Part shown: piece after piece, positions 17,853-27,518 of the stretch
How the letters are laid out: each line of letters starts with the position of its first letter
How positions within the stretch are numbered: position 1 is the stretch's first letter
DNA from: Thermogemmatispora sp.
GTDB taxonomy: Bacteria; Chloroflexota; Ktedonobacteria; Ktedonobacterales; Ktedonobacteraceae
Direction: 5' to 3'
Assembly: GCF_019683755.1 (NCBI RefSeq)
Contig: NZ_JADGHT010000006.1
Location: forward strand, 1-39,844
DNA: 39,844 bases
Made by a program: the position numbers and the translations under genes
Notes under the pieces: generated by a model
Told to the model about the DNA's origin: nothing
The model's input: the letters and a program-made list of their open reading frames with translations, nothing else
Databases searched by the model: none

Positions 17853-17877
17853 ATACATACATACCACATGTATGTAT
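17853..17877. promoter_or_regulatory. TetR-type operator copy 1 (in front of TetR gene)
   Basis: Perfect 10-bp inverted repeat ATACATACAT-ACCAC-ATGTATGTAT directly upstream of the TetR start. Confidence 0.75.
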
Positions 17878-17919
17878 CTTTGTCAAGGGAGAAACCTCGC
17901 CAGGCGAGGGGGAGAAAGG

Positions 17920-20394
17920 CTACTCGCCGTAGGGCACCCAGATATTTTTGACCTGGGTTGCCTCGCGCAGAAACTCCTCACCTTCACCCTGGACGGGATC
18001 AAGCCAGTCGCGCGGATGGCCATAGTTCACCCAGGTGCGCTTCATATTGCTGGCGGCGGCCAGCTCGACGCGCTTGCTCCCTTCGGCGCTACCGAAGTAC
18101 CAGACCGCCTCAACATCCTCATGCTCGGCCAGCACCTGAATGAGCGGCTCGCGCTCGCCGGTGACGATATTGACGGCTCCGGCAGGTACGTCGGAGGTTT
18201 CAAAGACCTGGTAGCAGTCGGTGGCGCTCAGTGGGGCCTGCGGCGACGGGATGACCACCAGCGTATTGCCCATTGCCAGGGCTGGGGCCACGAGGGAGAG
18301 GAAGCCCAGCAGCGGGAACTCATCGGGGCAGGCAACGCCGATGACGCCCACCGGCTCGCGCACCGCCAGCACCATGCCGCGCAGGGGCGGACGGTGAATG
18401 CTGCCCTCGAATTTATCGCACCAGGCGGCGTAGCTGAAGAGACGGGCAATGGCAGCCTGGACCTCCGCCGCGGCCTCAGCGTAGGCGCGACCTGTCTGCT
18501 GAACCAGGCGCAGGGCAAACTCTTGTTCGCGGGCGGCCAGGTTCTCGCCAATATAGAAGAGGACCTGAGCCCGCTGGTGGGGAGAGGCCTCGCGCCAGGC
18601 GCGCGCGCTGTGAGCCGCCTCAACGGCATTGCGGATATCCTTGCGGTTACCGGCGCCGACCTGGCCAATGATTGTGCCCTGGGGATCACGGACCGGCAGG
18701 CTATAGCCGCTGTCCGGGCGGACCTGCTTGCCGGCGATGAACAGCTTGGGGGTGCGATCGATCGGCGGGATGCGCCCCGCCAGATCAGCAAAGACCTCGC
18801 TGCCGGCCAGAGCCACGCCATTGCTCCCATGCTCGGCATGGCCATTGCCGCTATGGGCCTTGCTTTCGCCGCCCGCTGAGGCTTCGGCCAGCCCACGCCG
18901 ACGCCCCGAGCGAGCCGCCGCGCCCTCCCAACGGGGACGTACGTACTCGTAGAGGCCCTCTTTGCCACCCTCGCGCCCAAAGCCGCTTTCGCGATAGCCT
19001 CCGAAGCCACAGGCGGCGTCAAAGAGGTTGGTCGCATTGATCCAGACAGTGCCGGCCTGCAGACGTGCGGCTACATCAAGGGCCAAATTGATATTCTCGC
19101 TCCAGACGCTGGCTGCCAGACCATAGCGCGTATTGTTGGCTAGGGTGACCGCCTCGTCCGGCGTGCGGAAGGTCATGGCGACAAGCACGGGACCAAAGAT
19201 CTCAACTTGGGCGATGGTCATGGCCGGAGCTACGTTGGTGAAGAGCGTCGGGGGGAAGAAATAGCCCTCGCGCGGACAGGCCGCTGTTGCCGGTTGCCAG
19301 AGCTGGGCTCCTTCCTCAACGCCGCGCTCGACCAGGCGCTGAATCTCGCGGAGCTGGGTCTCCGAGACGATGGCTCCGATGTCAACCGCCTTGTCGAGCG
19401 GGTCACCAACGCGCAGCTTCTCCATGCGCGCTTGCACTTTAGCAATCAGACGCTCGGCAATGTTTTCTTGGACAAGGAGGCGCGAGCCGGCACAGCAGAC
19501 CTGGCCCTGATTAAACCAGATGGCGTCGACAACCCCTTCGACGACGCTATCCAGGTCGGCATCGTCAAAAACGATGAAGGGCGATTTACCGCCCAGCTCT
19601 AGCGAGAGACGCTTGCCGGAGCCGGCAGTGGCGCGGCGAATGGCACGGCCCACTTCGGTCGATCCGGTGAAGGCGATCTTGTTGACGTCGGGATGACGTA
19701 CCAGGGCCTCACCAACCTGACCAGCCTCGCCGGTGACAATATTGACAACTCCCGGCGGGAGGCCAACCTCTTCGACGATCTCGGCAAACTTCATGGCCGT
19801 CAGGGGGGTGTAACGAGCTGGCTTGAGGACGACTGTGTTGCCCATCGCCAGGGCCGGGGCCACTTTCCAGGCGAGCATCAGCAGGGGGAAATTCCAGGGA
19901 ATGATCTGCCCCACGACGCCAAGCGGCTCGTAGCCGGCCAGCTCGCTCTCCATGAGCTGGGCCCAGCCGGCATGATAGTAGAAGTGGCGCGCAACCAGCG
20001 GAATATCGATGTCGCGCGTCTCTCGGATAGGTTTCCCATTATCGAGGGTCTCCAGCACGGCAAGCAGACGCGCATGCTTCTGGATGTGGCGGGCAATGGC
20101 ATAGAGATAACGTGCACGCACGTGACCCGGTGTTTTACTCCAGCTTGGGAAAGCGCGCCGTGCCGCCGCCACGGCTGCATCGACATCGGCAGCGCTGCCC
20201 GCCGCTACCTTTGCCAGTACTTTGCCTGTGGCTGGGTTGATCGTCTCCAGATACTGACCGCTGGCGGGCTTCACGCGGCGGTTGTTGATGAAGAGATCAA
20301 AAGGTTGGCGCTGAGCCAGCCATTGCAGCGCCGGCTCCGCCGCTTCGAGAGCCGGCCCATATTCCATCGATTCGAACAACTCTAACACGCTCAT
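17920..20394 (-). CDS. Aldehyde dehydrogenase with two ALDH domains, second degenerate (ALDH16-like)
   Basis: 824 aa. First domain: IIPWNFPLLMLAWKVAPALAMGNTVVLKPA, ELGGKSPFIVFDDAD, FNQGQVCCAGSRLLVQE (catalytic Cys). Second domain begins LFIAGKQVRPDSGYSLPVRDPQGTIIGQVGAG... with Rossmann-type region GNTLVVIPSPQAPL but no ELGGK or catalytic-Cys motif. Confidence 0.9.
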   Translation of the reverse strand: MSVLELFESMEYGPALEAAEPALQWLAQRQPFDLFINNRRVKPASGQYLETINPATGKVLAKVAAGSAADVDAAVAAARRAFPSWSKTPGHVRARYLYAIARHIQKHARLLAVLETLDNGKPIRETRDIDIPLVARHFYYHAGWAQLMESELAGYEPLGVVGQIIPWNFPLLMLAWKVAPALAMGNTVVLKPARYTPLTAMKFAEIVEEVGLPPGVVNIVTGEAGQVGEALVRHPDVNKIAFTGSTEVGRAIRRATAGSGKRLSLELGGKSPFIVFDDADLDSVVEGVVDAIWFNQGQVCCAGSRLLVQENIAERLIAKVQARMEKLRVGDPLDKAVDIGAIVSETQLREIQRLVERGVEEGAQLWQPATAACPREGYFFPPTLFTNVAPAMTIAQVEIFGPVLVAMTFRTPDEAVTLANNTRYGLAASVWSENINLALDVAARLQAGTVWINATNLFDAACGFGGYRESGFGREGGKEGLYEYVRPRWEGAAARSGRRRGLAEASAGGESKAHSGNGHAEHGSNGVALAGSEVFADLAGRIPPIDRTPKLFIAGKQVRPDSGYSLPVRDPQGTIIGQVGAGNRKDIRNAVEAAHSARAWREASPHQRAQVLFYIGENLAAREQEFALRLVQQTGRAYAEAAAEVQAAIARLFSYAAWCDKFEGSIHRPPLRGMVLAVREPVGVIGVACPDEFPLLGFLSLVAPALAMGNTLVVIPSPQAPLSATDCYQVFETSDVPAGAVNIVTGEREPLIQVLAEHEDVEAVWYFGSAEGSKRVELAAASNMKRTWVNYGHPRDWLDPVQGEGEEFLREATQVKNIWVPYGE

Positions 20395-20778
20395 AGCAGT
20401 GATACGCCCCCCGAACGTCTTGCCAGCGAGCCAGCGAGCGGATCATAAGCCAGGCCCGCTGGCAAGGGCTATTGTATCCCAGTTGGCTCCTCGGCGGCAA
20501 GCCCTCAGCCTTTCAAGCTGCTCGCTAGACCACTCCGCTCCTTGCTTCACACGTTCTCCCCTCGGCTGCGCACCGGAGGCGGCCCTCTGGCCAGGCATCC
20601 CAGCACGGCAAACGGCCGCCAGGCCTGTGGCCAGCTCTCACAGCCCATTACTTAGCCCAGTCAATGAGCTTGGCTGGCCAGTCTCTAGACTATACGACGC
20701 CAGAGGTCGGCGCAGTGCCCTGCACTAATCAGCAATTAACGAGCGGACAAACAGGCAAGCAGCTTACTAGCCTCTCCT

Positions 20779-22299
20779 CTACTCGTTATGAGGAAAGCCG
20801 GGTGAGAGCGTCCACAGGCCGCTTTCGCCAGTAAAATGGCCATTCTCATCGTGCACCTCGAAGCTACCGGCCATCTGACTGCCCACCTTGATCACGCCCT
20901 CAAAGACCAGAGCAGCCTTTCCTCCATAGATAGGGACCGTAAAATGAATCGATCCTCGGAGGTCCAGCGTCCCCGTGCAAGGGCCACTTTGGCCCAGTCC
21001 ACTAAAGAAGCCCGAGAAGCGTTCCTGATGCTGCTGAACGCGCGTCAGCGCCAGAGGGGTGCGTGTATTTGTCAGCAGATCCTGAACAGTGCCGACATAG
21101 TCGGCAAAAAGGGCCGGATAGGGATAGGCTGCACCTGCCAGCGGCACCTGCCCAGGAACGCTAGCTGTGGCATGAGCTGGCGAGACAGAGGTAACAGAAG
21201 AAGAGCGGCTGAGCAGCGAGCGTAGCGGGCTGCTCAGTCCCAGCGTTAAGGCACCTGCCACCAATGCCAGGAGCAGAGCCAGCACCAGACTGATGAGCAC
21301 CAGGCGGCGCTGTCGGCGTGGCTGACGGCTTGTCAGGGCCTTACGTTCCGAGAACAACTCGGTTGAGGCGGCCATGACTTCCAGCGCTGGTGTGGCTTCC
21401 TGGCGGCCAGCGGTCCTCTCTGCTGGCTCGGCCTGGGCATGGCTCACGAGAGAGCGCCAGAACTCGCGCACCCCAGCAAAGCGCTCTTGACTATTGATAG
21501 CCATTGCCCGCTGCAGATCCTCACTGACGGCCTCCGGCAGCTCGGGCACCAGCTCATGGGCGGGCCTGAGTGGATCACGCTCAGCCCCGTTCTGAAGCAG
21601 TAGCACGCGTTCAAAGGCGTCGCAGGGCAGGTGACCTGTCAGTAGCGTGTAGAGCGTGGCCCCCAGGCCATAGACATCGGTGCGTACATCGCTACGACCG
21701 TGCCCTCCGTACTGCTCAGGCGCCGCGAAGCCTGGCGTTCCCTGACGGAGCGTTGTCGTCATACCATCGGGGATATAGAGCTTGGCCAGGCCAAAATCAA
21801 CCAGTACGGCACCACGCCCAGCCGCAGGCACAATGATGTTCGAAGGCTTGACATCGCGATGGATAACTGGCGGCTGCTGGCTGTGCAAATAATCAAGCGC
21901 GTCGACCACCGGCTCTAGCGTCGTCAACAAGTGCACCAGAGGAATACGCCAGCCAGGGGTGAGGCGCCGCAGCTCCTCTAGATTGGCACCGCGGATATAA
22001 TCCATCACGAGATAACTACGCTGGGTGCGCACATCTTCAAAGAAGCGGTAGACACGCGGTAAGGCCGGGTGCTGCAGGCGCATGAGCAGGTTCGCCTCCA
22101 GTGCCAGGCTGCGCCGCTCGCGCTCAGTGGTCGTGATAACCTCCTTGAGGGCAAAGAGCCTGCCGGAGCCTCGCAGTTCCGTCACCAGGTAGACTGATCC
22201 GAATCCCCCTGTCCCCAAGCAGGCTTCGACACGATAGCGGGTCTGAGCGGGATCTTTAATAATCGACCCCGTCCTCAGCCTGGCCTGTGTTCTCTGCAT
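20779..22299 (-). CDS. Serine/threonine protein kinase with C-terminal TM and extracytoplasmic domain
   Basis: LGTGGFGSVYLV (P-loop), LFALKEV, VIHRDVKPSNIIV, VLVDFGLAK, GTPGFAAPEQY; TM LVLISLVLALLLALVAGALTLGL. ATG 22299 has GGAG upstream; ORF extends to 22407 without an RBS. Confidence 0.92.
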   Translation of the reverse strand: MQRTQARLRTGSIIKDPAQTRYRVEACLGTGGFGSVYLVTELRGSGRLFALKEVITTTERERRSLALEANLLMRLQHPALPRVYRFFEDVRTQRSYLVMDYIRGANLEELRRLTPGWRIPLVHLLTTLEPVVDALDYLHSQQPPVIHRDVKPSNIIVPAAGRGAVLVDFGLAKLYIPDGMTTTLRQGTPGFAAPEQYGGHGRSDVRTDVYGLGATLYTLLTGHLPCDAFERVLLLQNGAERDPLRPAHELVPELPEAVSEDLQRAMAINSQERFAGVREFWRSLVSHAQAEPAERTAGRQEATPALEVMAASTELFSERKALTSRQPRRQRRLVLISLVLALLLALVAGALTLGLSSPLRSLLSRSSSVTSVSPAHATASVPGQVPLAGAAYPYPALFADYVGTVQDLLTNTRTPLALTRVQQHQERFSGFFSGLGQSGPCTGTLDLRGSIHFTVPIYGGKAALVFEGVIKVGSQMAGSFEVHDENGHFTGESGLWTLSPGFPHNE

Positions 22300-22722
22300 C
22301 GCAGACTCCAGCTTATCGACACGCTTGTAGACGATACTTGCTTCATTATACGGGCTGATCGATAGATCAACAAGAGTTATGCAAGTGACCAGCTCATCAG
22401 CGTTCATATACCGATGTCAGCACGGTGAGATGAGTGGTGCGACAGCTTGATTGATAAGCTGATCATTGTCGCGATGACAGGCTCTCCTCTTTTGCTCCGT
22501 CAGCTTGCTCATTTCCACAAGAGGGGGTTAGTCTCTTCTCCTGCTCGCTGCGTGGGAGCCTAGCCGTCCGGTACCACGCTCTGGACAGGAGAGATACCAG
22601 CCAGACTGACTGCTGTCACTACTTTGTCTTACCTTTAACTATCTTTGTTCGTTCTAACAGCGGAAAGCGTCTCCAGTCTTTCCAAAGAAAAGCTGGGAGA
22701 GGTTGATCTAGGAGGAGTGTCC

Positions 22723-23580
22723 ATGAGAAATAGCGCGCATCGCTACCTCCAGCCGGGCAGTTTTCTGCCGCTCATGTTTATGGTGTTCTGGCTTATTTCA
22801 CTGGGGTGGATGCCAGGCCCCGGCGCCAACGCGAAGGCCGAGGCTGCTCCCTCAGCTTTCGTGCGGATTATGCACGCTTCACCCGATATCGGGGTGGCTG
22901 ACATTTTCCTCGACGGGCAACGTGCTCTGAGCAATTTCCAGTTTGGCACGGTAACCGACTACCTGGCTATTCCACCGGGGCCACATAAGGTACAGGTGGC
23001 CGTAATCGGTAAGGGAGCCAATGCCGCGGTGATTACGCAGACACTCTCGGTAGAGCCAGGCTTTGCCTATACGGTGGCAGCCATCGGCCTCCAGGCCACC
23101 GGCTTGTCGCTAGTGGTTTTTAAGGAGGATAATAGTCTGGTGACTGGCAAGGCGAAGCTACGCTTCTATCATCTTTCTCCCGCAAGTGGACCGGCAACCT
23201 TGTTAGTCAACGGGGCTCCTCTGATTAGAGATCTGGGCTATCTGCAGGCCAGTAATTATACACTGCTGACCCCAGGTCGCTATACTTTTGATGTGGATTT
23301 GACTCAGAAGGACATCTCTCAGCAGGTGACACTAGAGGTTCCAGCGAATCAGATTACAAGTATTTTCAGCATTGGCCTCCCAGCCGGACTACCGAAACTG
23401 GAGCTGGTGACGCGCCAGGTAGCGGGTACTCCCGGTTTACCGGACACGGGAAGCGATCCGTACGCCTCTCTTTCTAATGCTAATGAAGGGGGCGTACCGC
23501 TGGCCCTGCCCCTCTCCCTGACACTCCTGTTGCTGGTAGTCGGCGCTTCATCGGCCTTTGTCTTGCGCAGTCGCCGCTGA
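22723..23580 (+). CDS. DUF4397 domain-containing surface protein with LPDTG sorting-signal-like C-terminus
   Basis: AFVRIMHASPDIGVADIFLDGQRALSNFQFGTVTDYLAIPPGPHKVQV (DUF4397); N-terminal signal/TM; C-terminus LPDTGSDPYASLSNANEGGVPLALPLSLTLLLLVVGASSAFVLRSRR. GGAGGA RBS before ATG 22723. Confidence 0.88.
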   Translation: MRNSAHRYLQPGSFLPLMFMVFWLISLGWMPGPGANAKAEAAPSAFVRIMHASPDIGVADIFLDGQRALSNFQFGTVTDYLAIPPGPHKVQVAVIGKGANAAVITQTLSVEPGFAYTVAAIGLQATGLSLVVFKEDNSLVTGKAKLRFYHLSPASGPATLLVNGAPLIRDLGYLQASNYTLLTPGRYTFDVDLTQKDISQQVTLEVPANQITSIFSIGLPAGLPKLELVTRQVAGTPGLPDTGSDPYASLSNANEGGVPLALPLSLTLLLLVVGASSAFVLRSRR

Positions 23581-23637
23581 GCACCGTTCTCAGCGGTGGG
23601 TTTGCGAGTAGCCGCAAAGCCAGGCAGAAGGTTCAGG

Positions 23638-24306
23638 ATGCCAGCGCGAGCAGGAGAGCACTTTCAGCGAGGGCAGGCACGAAGTAGCTGGAAGGTGCTG
23701 GGCTGGGTCGTCGTCGTGCTAGTGTGGTCGCTGTTAATCGCTGGCTGTCACCAGCCCAAGACGGCGGCCACTCAGGTGCGCGATGGCAAACCATCGCCGA
23801 GCAGAGAGGCCTGGCTACCTGATCTCTCTCCCCAGAGAGGGAGTAGACAGGCGCCCGGACAGCCCCTGCATCTGCGCATTCCAGCCATTGGCGTCGATGC
23901 CGCCATCGAGCCGGTAGGGGTGACGACCAGCGGCGAGCTAGCGGTACCGGCACGTCAGCCCTGGGACGCTGTGGGCTGGTATCAGCTCGGCCCGCGCCCC
24001 GGTGAGCGCGGTAGCGCCGTTATCGATGGTCACCTCGACCGTCCAGGAGGGGCCCCGGCTGTTTTCTGGCGCTTGCGCGAGCTGCAGCCAGGCTCGCTTG
24101 TCCAGGTCCTCGATACGCAGGGGCAATGGTGGTCTTTCCGGGTGCGTGCCCTGGCCTTCTACCCGCCAGCGCAGGCCCCGCTGCAGCAGATCTTTGCGGA
24201 TACGAGTGGCCACTACCTTAATTTGATCACCTGCGCCGGCGACTGGATCGCCAGTCAGCATCAGACACGTCTGCGCCTCGTTGTCTATACAACGCTGATC
24301 AGCTAG
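23638..24306 (+). CDS. Class F sortase-like protein
   Basis: LHLRIPAIGVDAAIEPVGVTTSGELAVPARQPWDAVGWYQLGPRPGERGSAVIDGHLDRPGGAPAVFWRL (catalytic His in GHLD), YLNLITCAGDW (TLxTC-like Cys) and downstream Arg RLRLVVYT. Confidence 0.9.
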   Translation: MPARAGEHFQRGQARSSWKVLGWVVVVLVWSLLIAGCHQPKTAATQVRDGKPSPSREAWLPDLSPQRGSRQAPGQPLHLRIPAIGVDAAIEPVGVTTSGELAVPARQPWDAVGWYQLGPRPGERGSAVIDGHLDRPGGAPAVFWRLRELQPGSLVQVLDTQGQWWSFRVRALAFYPPAQAPLQQIFADTSGHYLNLITCAGDWIASQHQTRLRLVVYTTLIS

Positions 24307-24346
24307 AGCAGTCACAGGCTCCTCGAAAGCTATAGCTCTCCTGCTC
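24306..24346. terminator. Possible bidirectional terminator between convergent sortase and deoC genes
   Basis: GAGCAG (24306-24311) / CTGCTC (24341-24346) flanking AGCTATAGCT, followed by T-rich ccgtttgtttgctgtcagttctttg. Confidence 0.35.
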
Positions 24347-24419
24347 CCGTTTGTTTGCTGTCAGTTCTTTGTTAGCTAAGACAACAAGGCTGCGACCGCG
24401 GCGCTCGCTGACGACTCGC

Positions 24420-25469
24420 TCAGACCAGAGGATTATAATGAGCCGCGGCGTAGTGGCCGGTGACAAAGTAGGAGAGCTGGCGTTCAATGTCGGAGAGCAA
24501 GCCACTGGCACCAATGCGGAAGAGACGACTATTGAGCCACTCATCTCCTAGCTCTTCTTTCATGAGGATGAGCCAGTCGAGGGCCGCTTTGGCACTGCGA
24601 ATGCCGCCAGCAGGCTTCAAGCCGACGCGATAGCCAGTGCGCTCGTAGTAGTCGCGAATGGCGCGCGCCATGACCAGGCCGACCGGTAGGGTCGCATTCA
24701 CCGCCTCCTTACCAGTAGAGGTTTTGATGAAGTCAGCGCCGGCCATCATACAGACCAGGCTGGCCATGCCAACATTGCGCAGGGTAGCCAGCTCATGAGT
24801 CGCCAGGATGGTTTTCATGTGCGCCTCGCCGCAGGCGGTGCGAAAGGCCCGCACTTCATCGTAGAGAGCCTGCCAGTTCCCAGTGAGAACATGAGCACGC
24901 GAGATGACGACGTCAATTTCACGGGCTCCAGCCTGTACAGAGGCTGAGATTTCAGCTAGTTTCTGCTCTAGGGCAATTTGACCGGCGGGAAAGCCCGCGG
25001 AGACCGCCGCTACTGGGATCGCTGTGCCGCGCAGGGCAGCCACGGCTACCGGTACCAGGTTGTGGTAGACACAGACTGCCGCTACCTGGATGCGCTCTTC
25101 GGGAACGCCTAGCGCCTCCAGCAGCTCACTGCGCACAGGCCGGCGCGCCTTGGCACAGAGCCGGCGTACGCTGCCGGGTGTGTCGTCGCCAGCTAAGGTG
25201 GTCAGATCCAGACAGGTGATGGCGCGTAATAGCCAGGCAGCCTGCCACTCACGTTTGACAGTGCGGCGCGTCGGCAGGGTGGCAGCTCGCCGCTCAACGG
25301 CACTGCGGTTGATACGTACTTCGCGCAGCCAGCCCAGGTCGAGCGGTATGCCCGGATTGCGCTCATTGCGTGCTTGCTCTCGCTCCTCCTGAGCGATCCT
25401 CGGCTGCTGCTTCGACTCTAAACTCACGCTCTGTTTCTGCGCCTCTGGCTCTCTTTTGATCGTAGTCAC
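24420..25469 (-). CDS. deoC: Deoxyribose-phosphate aldolase, long form
   Basis: CLDLTTLAGDDTPGSVRRLC, EIDVVISRAHVLTGNW, ADFIKTSTGKEAVNATLPVG (Schiff-base Lys), VGLKPAGGIRSAKAALDWL. Confidence 0.93.
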   Translation of the reverse strand: MTTIKREPEAQKQSVSLESKQQPRIAQEEREQARNERNPGIPLDLGWLREVRINRSAVERRAATLPTRRTVKREWQAAWLLRAITCLDLTTLAGDDTPGSVRRLCAKARRPVRSELLEALGVPEERIQVAAVCVYHNLVPVAVAALRGTAIPVAAVSAGFPAGQIALEQKLAEISASVQAGAREIDVVISRAHVLTGNWQALYDEVRAFRTACGEAHMKTILATHELATLRNVGMASLVCMMAGADFIKTSTGKEAVNATLPVGLVMARAIRDYYERTGYRVGLKPAGGIRSAKAALDWLILMKEELGDEWLNSRLFRIGASGLLSDIERQLSYFVTGHYAAAHYNPLV

Positions 25470-25668
25470 TGTTCTTCCCCCATAACAAGGTGAGCATTAG
25501 CTGCGGGCTGGCCCTTCATCTCTGCTCACCATCCGATGCCGGTTGGCGCCTGTGGTCAGACCCGGCCTTCGTCAATGGCCTGGGTGTTGGTCTCAGCTCC
25601 CCTGGCATCTTTGCCCTCTATGATCTTGCACGAGCCAGGCTTTGTCAAGGTGCTGCTCACTTGCTCGC

Positions 25669-27354
25669 TCACCGTGGAGCTTCTGATGAGGAGGGGATGA
25701 CCGGCAAAACCAGCGCCGAGGGATGGGCGCGATCGTGATAGATACGCTGCTCGGCCACGAGCATCTCGCTGGTGAGACCCAAGGGCGCCCCCGTATTGAG
25801 ATTGCGGTCATATTTAGGGAAGGCGCTAGAACTAAGCTGCAGGCAAATCCGATGGCCCGCTTTGAAGAGTTGAGCGGTGTTCCAGCAGTCGATCTCGTAG
25901 CGGTAGATGCGGCCTGGCTCAATGAGCGAAGGCTGCTCCATGCCGTCACGGAAGCGAGCGCGTACCATGCCATCGCAGAGGCGCTGACGGTAGCCATTGG
26001 GCCAGACGTCGAGGAGCATGGCCATAAAGTCCGTATCCGGAGCCGATGAGGAGGCATACAGCTCGAGGCGTACAGGGCCGGTGACCTCCAGGTCCTCCTG
26101 TAGCGGCTCTGTGACATAGACGAGGACGTCATCGCGGCGCTGGATAGCGGCGTAGTCATCGGGTCCGCCGATCTGCGTCGAGGTCGGTTCCGTGATAAAA
26201 GGGACAGGCCGCGCCGGATCGTAGCGGTAGCTGTCATACGGTTCCTCGCCCGTCGGCGGCTCGATGGAGAGGTGCCCATCGCCAAAGCGACTGTTGGCGG
26301 CGCCGCCGCTGTGCAGGTAGAAGCGTGTCCAGCGCGTGCGCGCTAGCGGCCATTCCTGCTCATCGCGCCAGCAATTGGCTCCCATGATGAAGAGACGTAC
26401 AGGAGCGGGTGAAGGCTCCTGGTTTTCCCCCTTGAGGAAGCGATCGAACCAGCGCCGCTCTTCGGTCTCAAGATCGATCAGGGCCTGGGGACCGAAGTCG
26501 ATCTCTCCCAGCGTGCGGCTCGTGTTCACCTGATGGCCCCAGGGACCCATAATCAGGCGCTGATTGGCGCGGGCCTCGGGCGTGGCGGCCCTTCTTGTCA
26601 TACCGCGATAGTTAAGGGGTGTACCGATCTGCTCATCGTCGTACCAACCAGAAATATGGAGAACTGGCACGGCCAGCTCTTCGAAGCGGCGCTGATAGCA
26701 GAGGGGAAGCCAATAGTCATCAAGCGCGGCATGAGCGATCTGGGCGCGCCAGTGGGGATTGAAGCGTCCGGCTCTCTCATCCATTGTCAGCAGAGGCAGA
26801 TGCCAGTAGACCTGCTCCCAATCGACTAGCTCCATTGGCTGATTGACGCGTCCGCTGACATAATGCTCCCAACAGAGATGCATCGGGCTGGGAAGGCCAG
26901 TCGGTATCTCCACAAAGGGGTCGGAGGGGGTCACCTGGACGGCCATCGCCTTCAGGTGAGGTGGCTGCTCTAGGGCCGCCAGCCATTGAATGCGGCCCGC
27001 ATAGGAGGCTCCTAGAGTCCCTACCTTGCCGTTGCACCACTCCTGTGCGGCGCACCATTCGATGGCATCGTAGCCATCAGGCCCCTCGCAGCGATACGGG
27101 ACAAACTCACCATCCGAGTCGCCACGCCCTCGCACATCCATCGCCACGAAAGCATAGCCATGCTTTACAAAGGCCCAGGCGCGTTGAGCAACCTTGACCT
27201 GGGCCTTTAAATAGGGTGTGCGCAAGAGAAGAGTTGGCCACGGCCCCTGTCCCTGAGCCGGCAGATAGACATCGGCGGATAGCCTGACCCCATCGCGCAT
27301 CGGCACGCGACAATTGAAGAGTATACGCATATGATCTGGCACCAAGGAAGACAT
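25669..27354 (-). CDS. CocE/NonD family hydrolase (X-Pro dipeptidyl-peptidase-like)
   Basis: VPMRDGVRLSADVYLPAQGQGPWPTLLLRTPY, VAMDVRGRGDSDGEF, GTLGASYAGRIQWLAAL (nucleophile Ser region), C-terminal jelly-roll-like QLSSSAFPKYDRNLNTG. ATG 27354 preferred over 27516. Confidence 0.92.
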   Translation of the reverse strand: MSSLVPDHMRILFNCRVPMRDGVRLSADVYLPAQGQGPWPTLLLRTPYLKAQVKVAQRAWAFVKHGYAFVAMDVRGRGDSDGEFVPYRCEGPDGYDAIEWCAAQEWCNGKVGTLGASYAGRIQWLAALEQPPHLKAMAVQVTPSDPFVEIPTGLPSPMHLCWEHYVSGRVNQPMELVDWEQVYWHLPLLTMDERAGRFNPHWRAQIAHAALDDYWLPLCYQRRFEELAVPVLHISGWYDDEQIGTPLNYRGMTRRAATPEARANQRLIMGPWGHQVNTSRTLGEIDFGPQALIDLETEERRWFDRFLKGENQEPSPAPVRLFIMGANCWRDEQEWPLARTRWTRFYLHSGGAANSRFGDGHLSIEPPTGEEPYDSYRYDPARPVPFITEPTSTQIGGPDDYAAIQRRDDVLVYVTEPLQEDLEVTGPVRLELYASSSAPDTDFMAMLLDVWPNGYRQRLCDGMVRARFRDGMEQPSLIEPGRIYRYEIDCWNTAQLFKAGHRICLQLSSSAFPKYDRNLNTGAPLGLTSEMLVAEQRIYHDRAHPSALVLPVIPSSSEAPR

Positions 27355-27518
27355 CGCAGCCTGTCCTTTCTCGCCTGCGGTGGCATGAAACTCGCTGGCG
27401 CTCTGCGCCGGACAGGTTCGTGATTGTGGTCTCCCCTGGGCAGCAGGAGCGCCAGCTAACGAGAGAAGGAAGAAAGAAAGAAAGGCCTGTGTTTGCGCCG
27501 CAAGGCGCAGCCACAAGG

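Noticed and set aside
17872-18879. 335-aa plus-strand ORF, and 19693-20385, antisense to the ALDH gene
   Set aside because: Fully overlaps a confidently identified gene; no recognisable motifs; antisense-frame artefact.
27462-27485. GA-rich (gaaa)n tract upstream of the CocE-like gene
   Set aside because: Short simple-sequence stretch in an intergenic/alternative-start region; no clear function.
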